From the NCBI RefSeq assembly GCF_005222485.1, contig NZ_CP029078.1, positions 7,069,501 through 7,133,500 of the forward strand: a DNA stretch of 64,000 bases, written 5' to 3'. A program made the translations under genes and the position numbers. The DNA comes from Streptomyces griseoviridis (GTDB lineage Bacteria; Actinomycetota; Actinomycetes; Streptomycetales; Streptomycetaceae). The notes under the pieces were generated by a model. It ran no database searches. It was not told the origin of the DNA and saw nothing but the letters and a program-made list of their open reading frames with translations. This document shows, in pieces, positions 32,704 to 41,317 of this stretch (positions are counted from its first letter, which is position 1; each line of letters opens with the position of its first letter).

Positions 32704-33723
32704 CTAGGCGGGCACGCACTCGACGATGGACATCAGGGAGGGGGTGGGCAGGATCCGCGTGACGGTGAAGCCGCCCCGGCCGAGGACGTCCTCGAACTCC
32801 GCCTGGGTGCGCTCCTTGCCGTCGTGGATGACCATCATCATCGCGTCGATGGTCTTGCTGGCGTGGGGCTGGTTGCCGGGCGGGATGACGGGGTCGACGA
32901 CGAGGAGGGTGCTGGTGTCGTGGACGGCTTCGCGGACGCTCTTGAGGATGCGGAGGCAGTCGGTGTCGCTCCAGTCGTGGAGGACGGACTTGAGGATGTA
33001 GTGGTCGGCCCCTGCGGGGACGTTCTCGAAGAAGTCGCCCGCTTGGACGCTCCAGCGTCCGGTGGTGGCGGGGGTGTCGAGCTGGTGTTCGTCGAGGACG
33101 GACTGCTGGTCGTAGAGGGTGCCGGTGATGTGGGGGTGGGTGGTAAGGATCTCGCGCAGGAGGCTGCCGGTGCCGCCGCCGACGTCGATGACCTTCGCGC
33201 CGTCCGGGAAGGCGTAACTGCTCGCCACGTGCTGGTTCCAGAGGCGGGAGAACCCGGCGGCCCCGGCGTTGAAGACGGACGCCGTCTCCGGGACGGTCTG
33301 GAGGTGGGCGAAGAAGCCGGCGCCGAAGATGTCGTCGAAGGCGGTACGGCCCTGGCGGACCGTGTCGTACATGCGGGCCAGCGGCTTCCAGTAGAGGTCC
33401 TCGCCGAGCATGAGGAACGGGTCGTGGAGCGAGCCGGGCGCGTCGGTGCGCAGCAGTTCTGCCATCGGGGTCAGGGCGAAGCGGGCCCGGTCGTCCTCGC
33501 GGAAGACCTCGCGGGTGGCGAGGTAGCGCAGCACCCGGTGCAGGTGCGGGCCGTTCAGGCCGGTCCTCTCGGCGAGTTCGGCGGCGGTGCGCGGGCCGTC
33601 GCCCAGGTGATCGGCGACACCCGCCTTGGTGACCGTGTAGAGGCAGGCGGTGTAGAGGTAGCCGTTCATGTGTTCCGACAGCTGCGCGCTCAGCTCGCTG
33701 GTGTCGGGCGGGGCGGACGTCAT
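32704..33723 (-). CDS. SAM-dependent O-methyltransferase, copy B of a recent duplicate
   Basis: A 339-residue Methyltransf_2 enzyme, 94% identical to 30374-31393 and of equal length. Changes include F111Y, R113K, Y115L, H126R, V128A and a block at 294-300 where VSMLAVV becomes AMMMVIH. DNA for residues about 167-293 differs only at a few synonymous sites, suggesting recent gene conversion. ATG at 33723 has CGGAGG-like SD upstream; an upstream in-frame extension lacks family homology. It is the first gene of the minus-strand tailoring operon, so the operon promoter should lie in 33724-33966. Confidence 0.93.
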   Translation of the reverse strand: MTSAPPDTSELSAQLSEHMNGYLYTACLYTVTKAGVADHLGDGPRTAAELAERTGLNGPHLHRVLRYLATREVFREDDRARFALTPMAELLRTDAPGSLHDPFLMLGEDLYWKPLARMYDTVRQGRTAFDDIFGAGFFAHLQTVPETASVFNAGAAGFSRLWNQHVASSYAFPDGAKVIDVGGGTGSLLREILTTHPHITGTLYDQQSVLDEHQLDTPATTGRWSVQAGDFFENVPAGADHYILKSVLHDWSDTDCLRILKSVREAVHDTSTLLVVDPVIPPGNQPHASKTIDAMMMVIHDGKERTQAEFEDVLGRGGFTVTRILPTPSLMSIVECVPA

Positions 33724-33966
33724 CGCGTACCTCCGGAAGGTCACAGAAGTCCCGTGGGCGGGTCCTCGGGCCCGGCCCACCCTGGCCCAGACGGCATGAG
33801 CGAAGGCACAGTCCGCCTCGCACCGTGCCTGAACGCCCGTCCCGCACCGGGGCGGGACCGTCGTTCTGCCCGCACCTGTGCCGTATTCACCCGATCTGCG
33901 GACGCCGGGGGTGCCGCACGGCAATCAGGACACCCACCGACCTACATCTGTCCTACGGTCGGGTCC
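33724..33966. promoter_or_regulatory. Divergent region at the right border of the cluster
   Basis: A 243-bp non-coding gap between the tailoring operon (minus) and the DUF664 gene (plus). TACGGT at 33954-33959 ends eight bases before GTG 33967, close enough that the plus gene may be transcribed leaderless from its start codon. No SARP-type repeats were seen for the minus operon. Confidence 0.4.
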
Positions 33967-34494
33967 GTGACATCGAACCTCCGAACCACGTCCTCCGCTC
34001 TGGCGGGTGAGCGCGCCGAACTGCTGAGCGCCCTCGCCGACCAGCGGGAACTGCTGCTGATCACCGTCCGCGGGATCAACGACGCCCAGGCCATACAGCG
34101 CACCGTCGTCAGCGAACTCACCCTGGGCGGGATCATCAAGCACCTGTCCCGCGGCGAACGCGTCTGGACCCAGATCCTCGTCGAGGGGGACGGCGAGATG
34201 CCCGAGGGAATGCTCGACCTCGGGCAGTACCGGATGACCGAGGACGACACGCTCGCCGGGCTCCTGGAGGAGTACGACGAGGCGGCGCGCGGCACCGAGA
34301 AGGCCGTGAGCGAACTGCGCGACCTGGAGGGCACCGTCCCGCTGCCCCTCACCCCGTGGTCCCCGCCGGAACGCGAGTACTGGTCGGCCCGCCGCATCCT
34401 GCTGCACCTGATCAGGGAGACCGCGCAGCACGCGGGCCACGCCGACATCATCCGGGAGACCCTGGACGGCGCCAGCACCACGGCCCAGCGCTGA
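33967..34494 (+). CDS. DinB-like DUF664 family protein
   Basis: A 175-residue four-helix protein of the DinB/DUF664 superfamily: LTLGGIIKHLSRGERVWTQI near residue 50 and the C-terminal ILLHLIRETAQHAGHADIIRE, with His residues suited to bind a metal (H..H..H...H). Related actinobacterial proteins include mycothiol-dependent transferases, so a detoxification role is conceivable. GTG at 33967 has no Shine-Dalgarno but a -10-like TACGGT just upstream. It probably marks the edge of the biosynthetic cluster; membership is uncertain. Confidence 0.88.
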   Translation: MTSNLRTTSSALAGERAELLSALADQRELLLITVRGINDAQAIQRTVVSELTLGGIIKHLSRGERVWTQILVEGDGEMPEGMLDLGQYRMTEDDTLAGLLEEYDEAARGTEKAVSELRDLEGTVPLPLTPWSPPEREYWSARRILLHLIRETAQHAGHADIIRETLDGASTTAQR

Positions 34495-34519
34495 CCCTGG
34501 CGGGGCCCCGGACACCCGT

Positions 34520-34553
34520 GGGGGACCGCCGGCCCGACGGCCGGCGGTCCCCC
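34520..34553. terminator. Bidirectional hairpin terminator
   Basis: Perfect 14-bp stem GGGGGACCGCCGGC (34520-34533) / GCCGGCGGTCCCCC (34540-34553) with a 6-base loop and a following pyrimidine run TCTTCCC. It lies between the converging DUF664 (stop 34494) and DUF4232 (stop 34572) genes. Confidence 0.9.
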
Positions 34554-34571
34554 TCTTCCCGTCCCGGCGGG

Positions 34572-35204
34572 TCAGCCGGTCACGGTGATGTGCCTGGCCA
34601 GCGCGGTGACGGTGAGGTCGCCGTGGTCGACCCACTCGGGGAACGCCAGCGTCTTGTACGCGGTGGACGCGGGCGGGGTGATGCGCAGCGCGGACGCGTG
34701 GACCGCCTCGGACGTGCCGGTGTTGGCGTGCGTCCAGGCGAGGACGGCCTCCGCGCTCTCGCCGTCCTTCAGGGTGAGGGTCTTCTTGCCGGGGTCCTTG
34801 ACGTACCAGGTGTCGCCCCACGCCGTGTGGGAGGGGAGCGCCCGGTGCGCCGCGTCCTCAAGACCGAGCCCGGGGAAGCCCCGCAGGTCGCAGCTGCTCC
34901 CGCTGAGGTTGCGCAGGCGCAGCACGACGCCCTGGTGGTTCATGCCCCCGCCGAGCCGCTCCCCGAAGGTCGCCTTGAGCGCGGAGGCGGCGCAGGTCGG
35001 CGTGGACCTCGCCGCGGACCCGGCGGCCTGCGCGGTGCCCGCCCCGGCGAGCGCCAGGGTGAGCCCCGCGGCCAGGGACGCGCCGAGCAGCGTCCGGCCG
35101 GTGCGGTGGCCGGCGCGGCCCCCGGTGGTGGTGCGGTGGGTGGTCTTGTGCGCAGTGTTCCCGTGTGCGGTGGTCTGGTGCGCGGTGGTGTCGTGCTCGA
35201 TCAC
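34572..35204 (-). CDS. Secreted DUF4232 domain protein
   Basis: A 210-residue exported protein. An unusual Thr/His-rich N-terminus (HQTTAHGNTAHKTTHRTTT) precedes a signal peptide-like stretch RTLLGASLAAGLTLALAG ending TAQAA. The mature part has TCAASALKATFGERLGGG, LRNLSGSSCDLRGFPGLGL and LAWTHANTGTSEAVH, typical of DUF4232, a beta-sandwich found in many Streptomyces extracellular or lipoproteins; two Cys may form a disulfide. The true start may be an internal codon closer to the signal sequence. Function unknown. Confidence 0.82.
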   Translation of the reverse strand: MIEHDTTAHQTTAHGNTAHKTTHRTTTGGRAGHRTGRTLLGASLAAGLTLALAGAGTAQAAGSAARSTPTCAASALKATFGERLGGGMNHQGVVLRLRNLSGSSCDLRGFPGLGLEDAAHRALPSHTAWGDTWYVKDPGKKTLTLKDGESAEAVLAWTHANTGTSEAVHASALRITPPASTAYKTLAFPEWVDHGDLTVTALARHITVTG

Positions 35205-35433
35205 GGAGATCGATCTCCCCTCGTGCCGTGGTTCGGGCCAGGTGCCGCGCCCGAACTGATGTTTGCGCCGTACACGAGGTTCGATGGGGCGGGGAGCGAG
35301 AAAGTTCGCCCGAGCCCGGAGAAATTCGCATCCGCCGATCCGGCCCGTCTGCCGCGGAGCCCGAGCCCGAGCCGATGCCTGCCCCCGAGCCGGGCTCCGC
35401 CACGCCCCCGCGGTCGCCGCCGGGGGGTGTGCC

Positions 35434-35925
35434 TCAGCTCAGGCCGAACCTCTGCGCGGCGGAGCCGTTGCAGTCCCAGATCCGCAGCCGGGTGCCGTTG
35501 GCGGTGGCGCCGTCGGGGGAGTCGAGGCAGCGGCCGGACTGGGGGTTTAGGAGGGAGCCGTCGGCCTGCTGGACCCATTTCTGGCCGCCGACGCCGTTGC
35601 AGTCCCACAGCTCGACCTGGGCGCCGTTCGCCGTGCCGTTGCCCACGATGTCCAGGCAGCGCCCCAGCGTGGCGAGTGAGGTGTCGGCCCTGTGGTACCA
35701 GTGCTGGTCGACCGCGTAGGACTGGCAGCCCCACAGCTGGACGGCGGCGCCGTCGGTCCCTGAGTCGTCGGCGGCGACGTCGACGCAGGCGCCGCCGGGA
35801 CCCTTCACCGCGCCGCCGCCGTTCACCGAGAACTTCTGCGCGGTCGCGCCGTTGCAGTCCCAGATCTGGAGCCGGGCGGGGGACCCCCGGGGGGCTCTCC
35901 CGCCCCCGGATAGACTCCCCGGCAT
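35434..35925 (-). pseudogene. 5'-truncated ricin-type (CBM13) lectin domain
   Basis: The frame encodes a ricin-B-lectin beta-trefoil with repeated QxW-type units: ARLQIWDCNGATAQKF, VQLWGCQSYAVDQHW, VELWDCNGVGGQKW and LRIWDCNGSAAQRF. It begins abruptly in the trefoil, with only MPGSLSGGGRAPRGSP before it and no signal peptide or catalytic module. Secreted Streptomyces enzymes carry this domain at the C-terminus, so it is best read as the remnant of a larger gene whose 5' part was lost when the divergent AraC gene came to lie next to it. The two starts share the CATG at 35923-35926. Confidence 0.7.
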
Positions 35926-36808
35926 GGCCCGATCGTCCCGCGGTGAGGCGCGCCCCGGGATGTGGCGGCGCGAGGCGGGAACCGTCGTACGCCGGGCCGC
36001 CCCGGTCCCCGAGCGGGCGGCGGCAGCGCCCTTCGCCATCATCGCCGGGCTCCACGTCCCCCGCGTCCCCACCGAGTGGGCACCGCACTCGCACCCCCTG
36101 CACGAACTGGTCTGGGTGCGCGGCGGAACGCTCACGTCCCGGGTCGAGGATCGCGTCTTCACCGTCTCCGAGGGCCACGGCCTGTGGATGCCCGCGGGCA
36201 CCGTGCACGGCGGCCGGTCGACCGCGGGCGCGGAGTTCTACGACGCCTTCTTCGCCCCCGACCGCACCCCGGCCGCCTTCGCCTTCGAGGAGCCGAAGGC
36301 CATCGCGATGACGCCGCTGCTGGAGTCCCTGCTGACCCATCTGTCCCGCACGGACCTCGACGCGGACGCCAGGGCGCGGGCGGAGTCGGTCGTGTTCGAT
36401 GTGCTCCAGCCCTCACCGCGGCAGTTCGCGCTCCAGCTCCCCGGCGACGCGCGGATCGATGCGATCGCCGAAGCCCTGCTGGACGATCCCGCCGACGGCC
36501 GCTCGCTGGAGGAGTGGGCGCGCCAGCTGGGGATCAGCGACCGCACGATCACCCGCGCGTTCCGCCACGCGACGGGCCTCTCCTTCGCGCAGTGGCGCCA
36601 AGTGCTGCGCGTGCACCGGGCGTTGACGCTCCTCTCCGAGGGGTTCGACGTGATGACCGTCTCCGAGACGCTCGGCTACGCGCAGCCCAGCTCCTTCATC
36701 GCCGCCTTCCGCCGGATCATGGGAACCACCCCCGGCGCCTTCTTCGACACGGCCGACGGAACCCTCCGGGATGTCCGGAATCCCGTATCGCGTGTCCAGA
36801 ACTCCTGA
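35924..36808 (+). CDS. AraC-family transcriptional regulator with cupin domain
   Basis: A 294-residue regulator. The N-terminal cupin has PHSHPLHELVWVRGG and GHGLWMPAGTVHGG; the C-terminal double HTH has SLEEWARQLGISDRTITRAFRHATG and ETLGYAQPSSFIAAFRRIMGTTPGAFF. No good SD precedes ATG 35924; ATG 35960 is an alternative that loses 12 residues. It is upstream of the iron ABC importer on the same strand, so siderophore-responsive control of that operon (as for several AraC regulators of siderophore uptake) is possible. Confidence 0.9.
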   Translation: MARSSRGEARPGMWRREAGTVVRRAAPVPERAAAAPFAIIAGLHVPRVPTEWAPHSHPLHELVWVRGGTLTSRVEDRVFTVSEGHGLWMPAGTVHGGRSTAGAEFYDAFFAPDRTPAAFAFEEPKAIAMTPLLESLLTHLSRTDLDADARARAESVVFDVLQPSPRQFALQLPGDARIDAIAEALLDDPADGRSLEEWARQLGISDRTITRAFRHATGLSFAQWRQVLRVHRALTLLSEGFDVMTVSETLGYAQPSSFIAAFRRIMGTTPGAFFDTADGTLRDVRNPVSRVQNS

Positions 36809-36845
36809 TTGTCGACACGGCGAGCGGAATATAACCTTCACCGAG

Positions 36846-36864
36846 TTAGGTAACCCTTAGTTGT
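36846..36864. promoter_or_regulatory. Possible DmdR/IdeR iron box
   Basis: TTAGGTAACCCTTAG begins at 36846 within the only AT-rich stretch (36826-36866) before the ABC importer. The DtxR-family consensus is TTAGGTTAGGCTAACCTAA; the left half matches fully and the right half only in part. Position 110 bp upstream of an iron-siderophore importer makes iron control plausible. Confidence 0.45.
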
Positions 36865-36973
36865 TGCTCGCCGGGTGCGGTCCTGCCGTGCGCGAAAGAG
36901 CCTGCGGCCCGGCCGGTGACGGCCGGACGGAGGGTGCCGCGGCCCCTGCCCCTGCGACCCTCCGGAACCACCG

Positions 36974-37837
36974 ATGTTCACAAGCACCTCCCGGCGCGCC
37001 GAACGCGCCGCGGCCGACCCCGCCCCGCCCGCGGGCGCCCTGAGCGGGCACGGCCTGGTGTTGCGGTACGGCGGCAAGCCCGTCGTCCACGGCGTCTCGA
37101 TCGCCCTGGAACCCGGCCGCGCCACCGCCCTGGTGGGACCCAACGGCAGCGGCAAGTCCACGCTGCTGCGCGCACTGTCGCGACTGCACCGGGTGGACGG
37201 CGGCCGGGTCACCCTCGGCGCCCCCGACGGGCCGGGCGGGCGGGACGCGGCCCTGCTCAACGCCCGCCAGTTCGCCCGCGAGGTCACGCTGTTCTCCCAG
37301 TCGAGGCCCGCACCCCAGGGGCTGACGGTCGCGGAGGTCGTCGCGTTCGGACGCCACCCCTACCGGCGCGGCTTCGGCGGGCCGACCGCCGAGGACCGGG
37401 CCGCCGTCGACCGCGCCATGGGCGTCACCGGCGTCCGCGACATGGCGGGCAGGCCGGTCGGCGAACTCTCCGGCGGGGAGATGCAGCGCGTCTGGCTCGC
37501 CGCCTGCCTCGCCCAGGACACCGGCGTCGTACTCCTGGACGAACCCACCAACCACCTCGACCTGCGCTACCAGATCGAGACGCTCGACCTGGTGCGCGAT
37601 CTCGTCGAGGAGCACGGCATCGCCGTCGGGATCGTGCTGCACGACCTCGACCAGGCGTCCCGCGTCGCCGACACGCTCGTCCTGATGCGCTCCGGGCGCG
37701 TCCACGCGGCGGGCAGCCCCGTCGACGTCCTCACCGCGGAGAACATCGGCGAGGTCTACGACATCCGCGTCGAGGTCGCCGTCGACCCCCGCACCGGCCG
37801 CCTCCGCATCGACCCCATCGGCCGCCACTCCGCCTGA
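36974..37837 (+). CDS. Siderophore ABC importer, ATP-binding protein (FecE/FhuC-like)
   Basis: A 287-residue ABC ATPase with Walker A GPNGSGKST (55-63), Q-loop FSQSRPAPQGLTV, signature LSGGEMQRVWLA, Walker B VVLLDEPTNHLD and switch His in VLHDLDQA. The sequence after Walker A (AFGRHPYRRG) is typical of FepC/FhuC. It powers the fused permease at 39052-41154. A 30-residue N-terminal extension precedes the domain, so a later start is possible. An iron box candidate lies upstream. Confidence 0.95.
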   Translation: MFTSTSRRAERAAADPAPPAGALSGHGLVLRYGGKPVVHGVSIALEPGRATALVGPNGSGKSTLLRALSRLHRVDGGRVTLGAPDGPGGRDAALLNARQFAREVTLFSQSRPAPQGLTVAEVVAFGRHPYRRGFGGPTAEDRAAVDRAMGVTGVRDMAGRPVGELSGGEMQRVWLAACLAQDTGVVLLDEPTNHLDLRYQIETLDLVRDLVEEHGIAVGIVLHDLDQASRVADTLVLMRSGRVHAAGSPVDVLTAENIGEVYDIRVEVAVDPRTGRLRIDPIGRHSA

Positions 37838-37987
37838 GCGGCCCCCGGAACACCACGAACGCCCGCCGACGCCGTCGGACGCTCGGCCCGCCGAAGCCCG
37901 GTCACGTCATGCCGAGCCGACGGAACGCGCACGACCGCAGCACTCGCACCACCGAAGCACCCGAAGAACGTGAGAAAGAGGCCCTCC

Positions 37988-39055
37988 ATGAACCGTGCCC
38001 ATCGCCTGGCGGCGTCAGCCTCCGCAGGGCTCGTCGTCCTCGCCGCGACGGCCTGCGGCACGACCACCGTCGACAAGGCCGACGACGCCGGCAGCAGCGC
38101 CAGCGCGTCGCCCGCGTCGAAGGACTGCGCCGCCGACACCACGACCACCTCCACGGCGCCCGTCTCCTTCAAGGACGGCGTCGGCCGCGAGGTCAAGCTC
38201 GACAAGCCCGCCAAGCGGATCGCCGTCCTGGAGTGGCAGCAGGTCGAGGACGCGCTGACGCTCTGCGTCACCCCCACCGCCGTCTCCGACGCCAAGGGGT
38301 ACAGCACCTGGGTGAGCGCCGAGAAGCTGCCCAGCGGCGTCACCGACATCGGCACCCGCGAGGAGCCCGACCTCGACACCCTCTACGCGGCCAAGCCCGA
38401 CCTCATCGTCGTCGAGGCGTTCAAGAAGGACGACGAGACCATCAAGAAGCTGGAGAAGCGGGGCGTCCCCGTGATGGCCACCCGGGGCGCGTACCCGGCC
38501 GACCCGATCGGGAACATGCGCGAGGTGTTCAGCATGATCGGCAAGGCGACCGGCCGCACCGAGCGCGCCGACCAGGTCCTCAAGGAGTTCGACGACCACC
38601 TCGCCACGGCCAAGAAGCAGGTCACCGACGCCGACCTGCCCACCAAGGACTTCCTGTTCTTCGACGGCTGGCTGCAGGGCGGCAACCTCACCGTCCGCCC
38701 CTACGGCAAGGGCGCCCTGTTCACCGAGATAGGCGAGCAGCTCGGCATGAAGCCCGCGTGGACCGACGCCGTCAACAAGGCGCACGGTGACGGCGGAGTC
38801 GACCCCGCCTACGGCCTCGCGCAGACCGACGTCGAGGGACTCACCGCCGTCGGCGACGCCAACCTCTTCTACGCCAACGACGAAGGCGCGGGCGGCTATG
38901 TCGCCGCGCTCGCGAAGAACCCGATCTGGAAGACCATCCCCGCCGTCAAGGAAGGCCGCGCGCACGCCTTCCCGGCCCGGGTGTGGGGTGCGGGCGGCCC
39001 GCGCTCCTGCGAGCAGGCGATCGACGCCTACGTCGACGTACTCGACAAGAAGTGA
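37988..39055 (+). CDS. Siderophore-binding lipoprotein (FepB/FhuD-like)
   Basis: A 355-residue periplasmic-binding-type lipoprotein. The signal ends in a lipobox with VLAATAC, Cys23 being the lipidated residue. The mature domain has GREVKLDKPAKRIAVLEWQQ, DLDTLYAAKPDLIVVEA and a long alpha spine, as in class III (TroA/FhuD) binding proteins. ATG 37988 has AGAGG six bases upstream; GTG 37970 would add RKRPS. Its stop overlaps the permease GTG. It captures a ferric siderophore outside the membrane. Confidence 0.95.
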   Translation: MNRAHRLAASASAGLVVLAATACGTTTVDKADDAGSSASASPASKDCAADTTTTSTAPVSFKDGVGREVKLDKPAKRIAVLEWQQVEDALTLCVTPTAVSDAKGYSTWVSAEKLPSGVTDIGTREEPDLDTLYAAKPDLIVVEAFKKDDETIKKLEKRGVPVMATRGAYPADPIGNMREVFSMIGKATGRTERADQVLKEFDDHLATAKKQVTDADLPTKDFLFFDGWLQGGNLTVRPYGKGALFTEIGEQLGMKPAWTDAVNKAHGDGGVDPAYGLAQTDVEGLTAVGDANLFYANDEGAGGYVAALAKNPIWKTIPAVKEGRAHAFPARVWGAGGPRSCEQAIDAYVDVLDKK

Positions 39056-41154
39056 GCGCACCGCAGACAGCGACACCCCGGGAGAGCGCGCTGCCGCAGG
39101 CCGAACGCGGCGGCAGCGCCTCCACCGGGGTGGCCGTCCTCGCCGCCCTGCTCATCGCCACCGTCCTGGTGGGCATGTGGCACCTGACCCAGGGGACGTC
39201 GGGCGTCGGCGTCGGCGACCTGCTGCGCCACCTCGCCGGCCGGGACACCGGCGACACGGCGCCGGTCGGCGAGATCCTCACCGGCTCCCGCCTGCCACGC
39301 CTCTTCGCGGGCGTGGCGGTCGGCTTCGCCCTCGGCTGCGCGGGCACCCTCCTGCAGTCCGTCACGCACAACGCGCTCGCCTCCCCCGACACCCTCGCCG
39401 TCACGGCCGGCGCCTACCTCACGCTCACGCTCGTCGCGGCCTTCGGCATCGCCGTACCGCTGTGGGCGTCGGGCGCCGTCGCGTTCGCCGGCGGCCTGAT
39501 CGCGGCGGGGCTCGTGCTGCTCCTCACCGGCCGGGCGGCGGGCACCGCGGGCACCCGCCTCATCCTCGCCGGATCGGCGACGGCGATGGCGCTCGACGCC
39601 GTCACCGGCATGCTCCTCATCCTCTTCGGCCAGAACACCACCGGCCTCTTCGCCTGGGGCAGCGGCTCGCTCGCGCAGCTCAACATCGACGCGTCGATCC
39701 GCGCCTTCCCGCTGGTGGCGCTGGTGCTGTGCGTCGCGCTCGCGCTGTCGCGCAGGCTCGACGTGATGAACCTCGGCGACGACGCCGCGTCCACCCTGGG
39801 CGTGCCGATCCGCACCACCCGGGTGGCCGCCGTGATCTGCGCGGTCCTCCTCACCAGCACGGCGGTGACCCTCGCGGGCCCGATCTCCTTCGTCGGCCTC
39901 GGCGCCCCCGTCCTGGCCCGCCTGATCGCGGGCCGGGTCAGGGCACTTAACCGCCACCTGCTCCTGATCCCGGCGGCGGGGCTGCTCGGCGCGCTGCTCA
40001 TCCTGCTCGCGGACGCGACGCTGCGCGCCGTGCAGGGCGCGGACGGAGCGGCCTCCATCCCCACCGGCGTGCCGACCGCGCTGCTCGGCTCCGTCGTGAT
40101 CGTGGTCCTCGCGCTCCGCCTGCGCGACACCGGCCGACTCAGGCAGCCACCGCACACCCGGGTCGCGACCCGCACCCACCGCGGCTTCCTCCTCGTCGTC
40201 CTCGGCGCGGCGGCGCTCCTCGCGGGGGCGGTCCTCGTCGCCGTCCTGGCGGGGAGCCTCTGGCTGCGGACGGGGGACATCGCGCTCTGGCTCCAGGGCG
40301 GCGCCCCCGACCTGATCGGCCAGGCACTCGACGACCGGGTCCCGCGCGTGGCCGCCGCGGTCCTCGCGGGCGCGGCACTCGGACTGGCCGGCTGCGTCGT
40401 GCAGGGCGCGGTACGCAACCCGCTCGCGGAACCGGGCGTCCTCGGCATCACGGCGGGCGCGGGACTCGGCGCGGCGAGCGTCGTCACCTCGGGCCTCTCC
40501 GGCGGACGGCCGCTGCTCATCGCGGTCGCGGTCACCGCGGGCCTCGCCACCTTCGGACTGATCGCCCTGCTGGCCTGGCGCGGCGGCTTCCTGCCCGACC
40601 GGTTCGTGCTGATCGGCATCGGCTGCGGGTACGGCCTCAGCTCCATCACCACCTTCCTGCTGCTGCGCGCCGACCCGTACAACACGCCCCGGATCTTCAC
40701 CTGGCTCTCCGGCACGACCTACGGGCGCACCTTCTCCGACGTCGTACCGGTCGCGGTGGCCCTGGCGCTCGCGCTGCCCGTGCTGCTCGCGATGCGCGAA
40801 CGGCTCGACCTGCTCGCGGTCGACGAGGACACCCCGCGCATCGTCGGCGTCCGCCTGGAACGCACGCGGTTCGCGGCGCTGGCGATCGCCGCGGTACTGG
40901 CCGCGCTCAGCGTGATCGCCGTGGGCGTGGTCGGCTTCGTGGGCCTGGTCGCCCCCCACCTCGCGAGATCCCTGGTGGGAGCGAGACACGGCCGCGCGAT
41001 CCCGGTGGCGATGCTGCTGGGCGGCATCCTGGTCTGCGTGGCGGACACGCTGGGCCGCACCCTGGTGGCCCCGGCCCAACTACCGGCGGGCCTCATGATC
41101 GCGCTGGTCGGGGCACCGTATTTCGTCTGGGTGCTGCGACAGTCGCGGGCGTGA
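39052..41154 (+). CDS. Fused double FecCD-type siderophore permease
   Basis: A 700-residue protein made of two complete FecCD permease units (about 30-345 and 370-700), like FhuB, where most Streptomyces systems use two separate genes. Unit 1 shows RLPRLFAGVAVGFALGCAG and PISFVGLGAPVLARL; unit 2 shows RVPRVAAAVLAGAALGLAG and GFVGLVAPHLARSLVGARH, the cytoplasmic coupling loops. GTG at 39052 overlaps the binding-protein stop (GTGA). About 20 transmembrane helices are expected. No separate second permease gene is present, in agreement with fusion. Confidence 0.95.
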   Translation: MSAPQTATPRESALPQAERGGSASTGVAVLAALLIATVLVGMWHLTQGTSGVGVGDLLRHLAGRDTGDTAPVGEILTGSRLPRLFAGVAVGFALGCAGTLLQSVTHNALASPDTLAVTAGAYLTLTLVAAFGIAVPLWASGAVAFAGGLIAAGLVLLLTGRAAGTAGTRLILAGSATAMALDAVTGMLLILFGQNTTGLFAWGSGSLAQLNIDASIRAFPLVALVLCVALALSRRLDVMNLGDDAASTLGVPIRTTRVAAVICAVLLTSTAVTLAGPISFVGLGAPVLARLIAGRVRALNRHLLLIPAAGLLGALLILLADATLRAVQGADGAASIPTGVPTALLGSVVIVVLALRLRDTGRLRQPPHTRVATRTHRGFLLVVLGAAALLAGAVLVAVLAGSLWLRTGDIALWLQGGAPDLIGQALDDRVPRVAAAVLAGAALGLAGCVVQGAVRNPLAEPGVLGITAGAGLGAASVVTSGLSGGRPLLIAVAVTAGLATFGLIALLAWRGGFLPDRFVLIGIGCGYGLSSITTFLLLRADPYNTPRIFTWLSGTTYGRTFSDVVPVAVALALALPVLLAMRERLDLLAVDEDTPRIVGVRLERTRFAALAIAAVLAALSVIAVGVVGFVGLVAPHLARSLVGARHGRAIPVAMLLGGILVCVADTLGRTLVAPAQLPAGLMIALVGAPYFVWVLRQSRA

Positions 41155-41160
41155 GGAGGA

Positions 41161-41234
41161 GTTGAGGGGGTGCGGGGGGTGCGGGGGAGTTGAGGGGGGT
41201 GCGGGGGGTGCGGGGGAGTTGAGGGGGTGCGGGG
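41161..41234. repeat. G-rich tandem repeat (2.6 copies of ~28 bp)
   Basis: Units start at 41161 (28 bp), 41189 (29 bp) and 41218 (partial), each GTTGAGGGGG-TGCGGGGGG-TGCGGGGGA. Runs of five or six G on the plus strand could form a G-quadruplex in DNA or mRNA. It lies 7 bp after the permease stop and 84 bp before the next ATG, so it may affect termination or expression of the downstream gene. Confidence 0.75.
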
Positions 41235-41317
41235 CGGGAGGCGACTCCCCAGCCCCTCCCCACCCTCCGTCCCCTCCCGCACCTCCTTCCTCTCATTCCG
41301 CACGTCAGGAGCACAGG

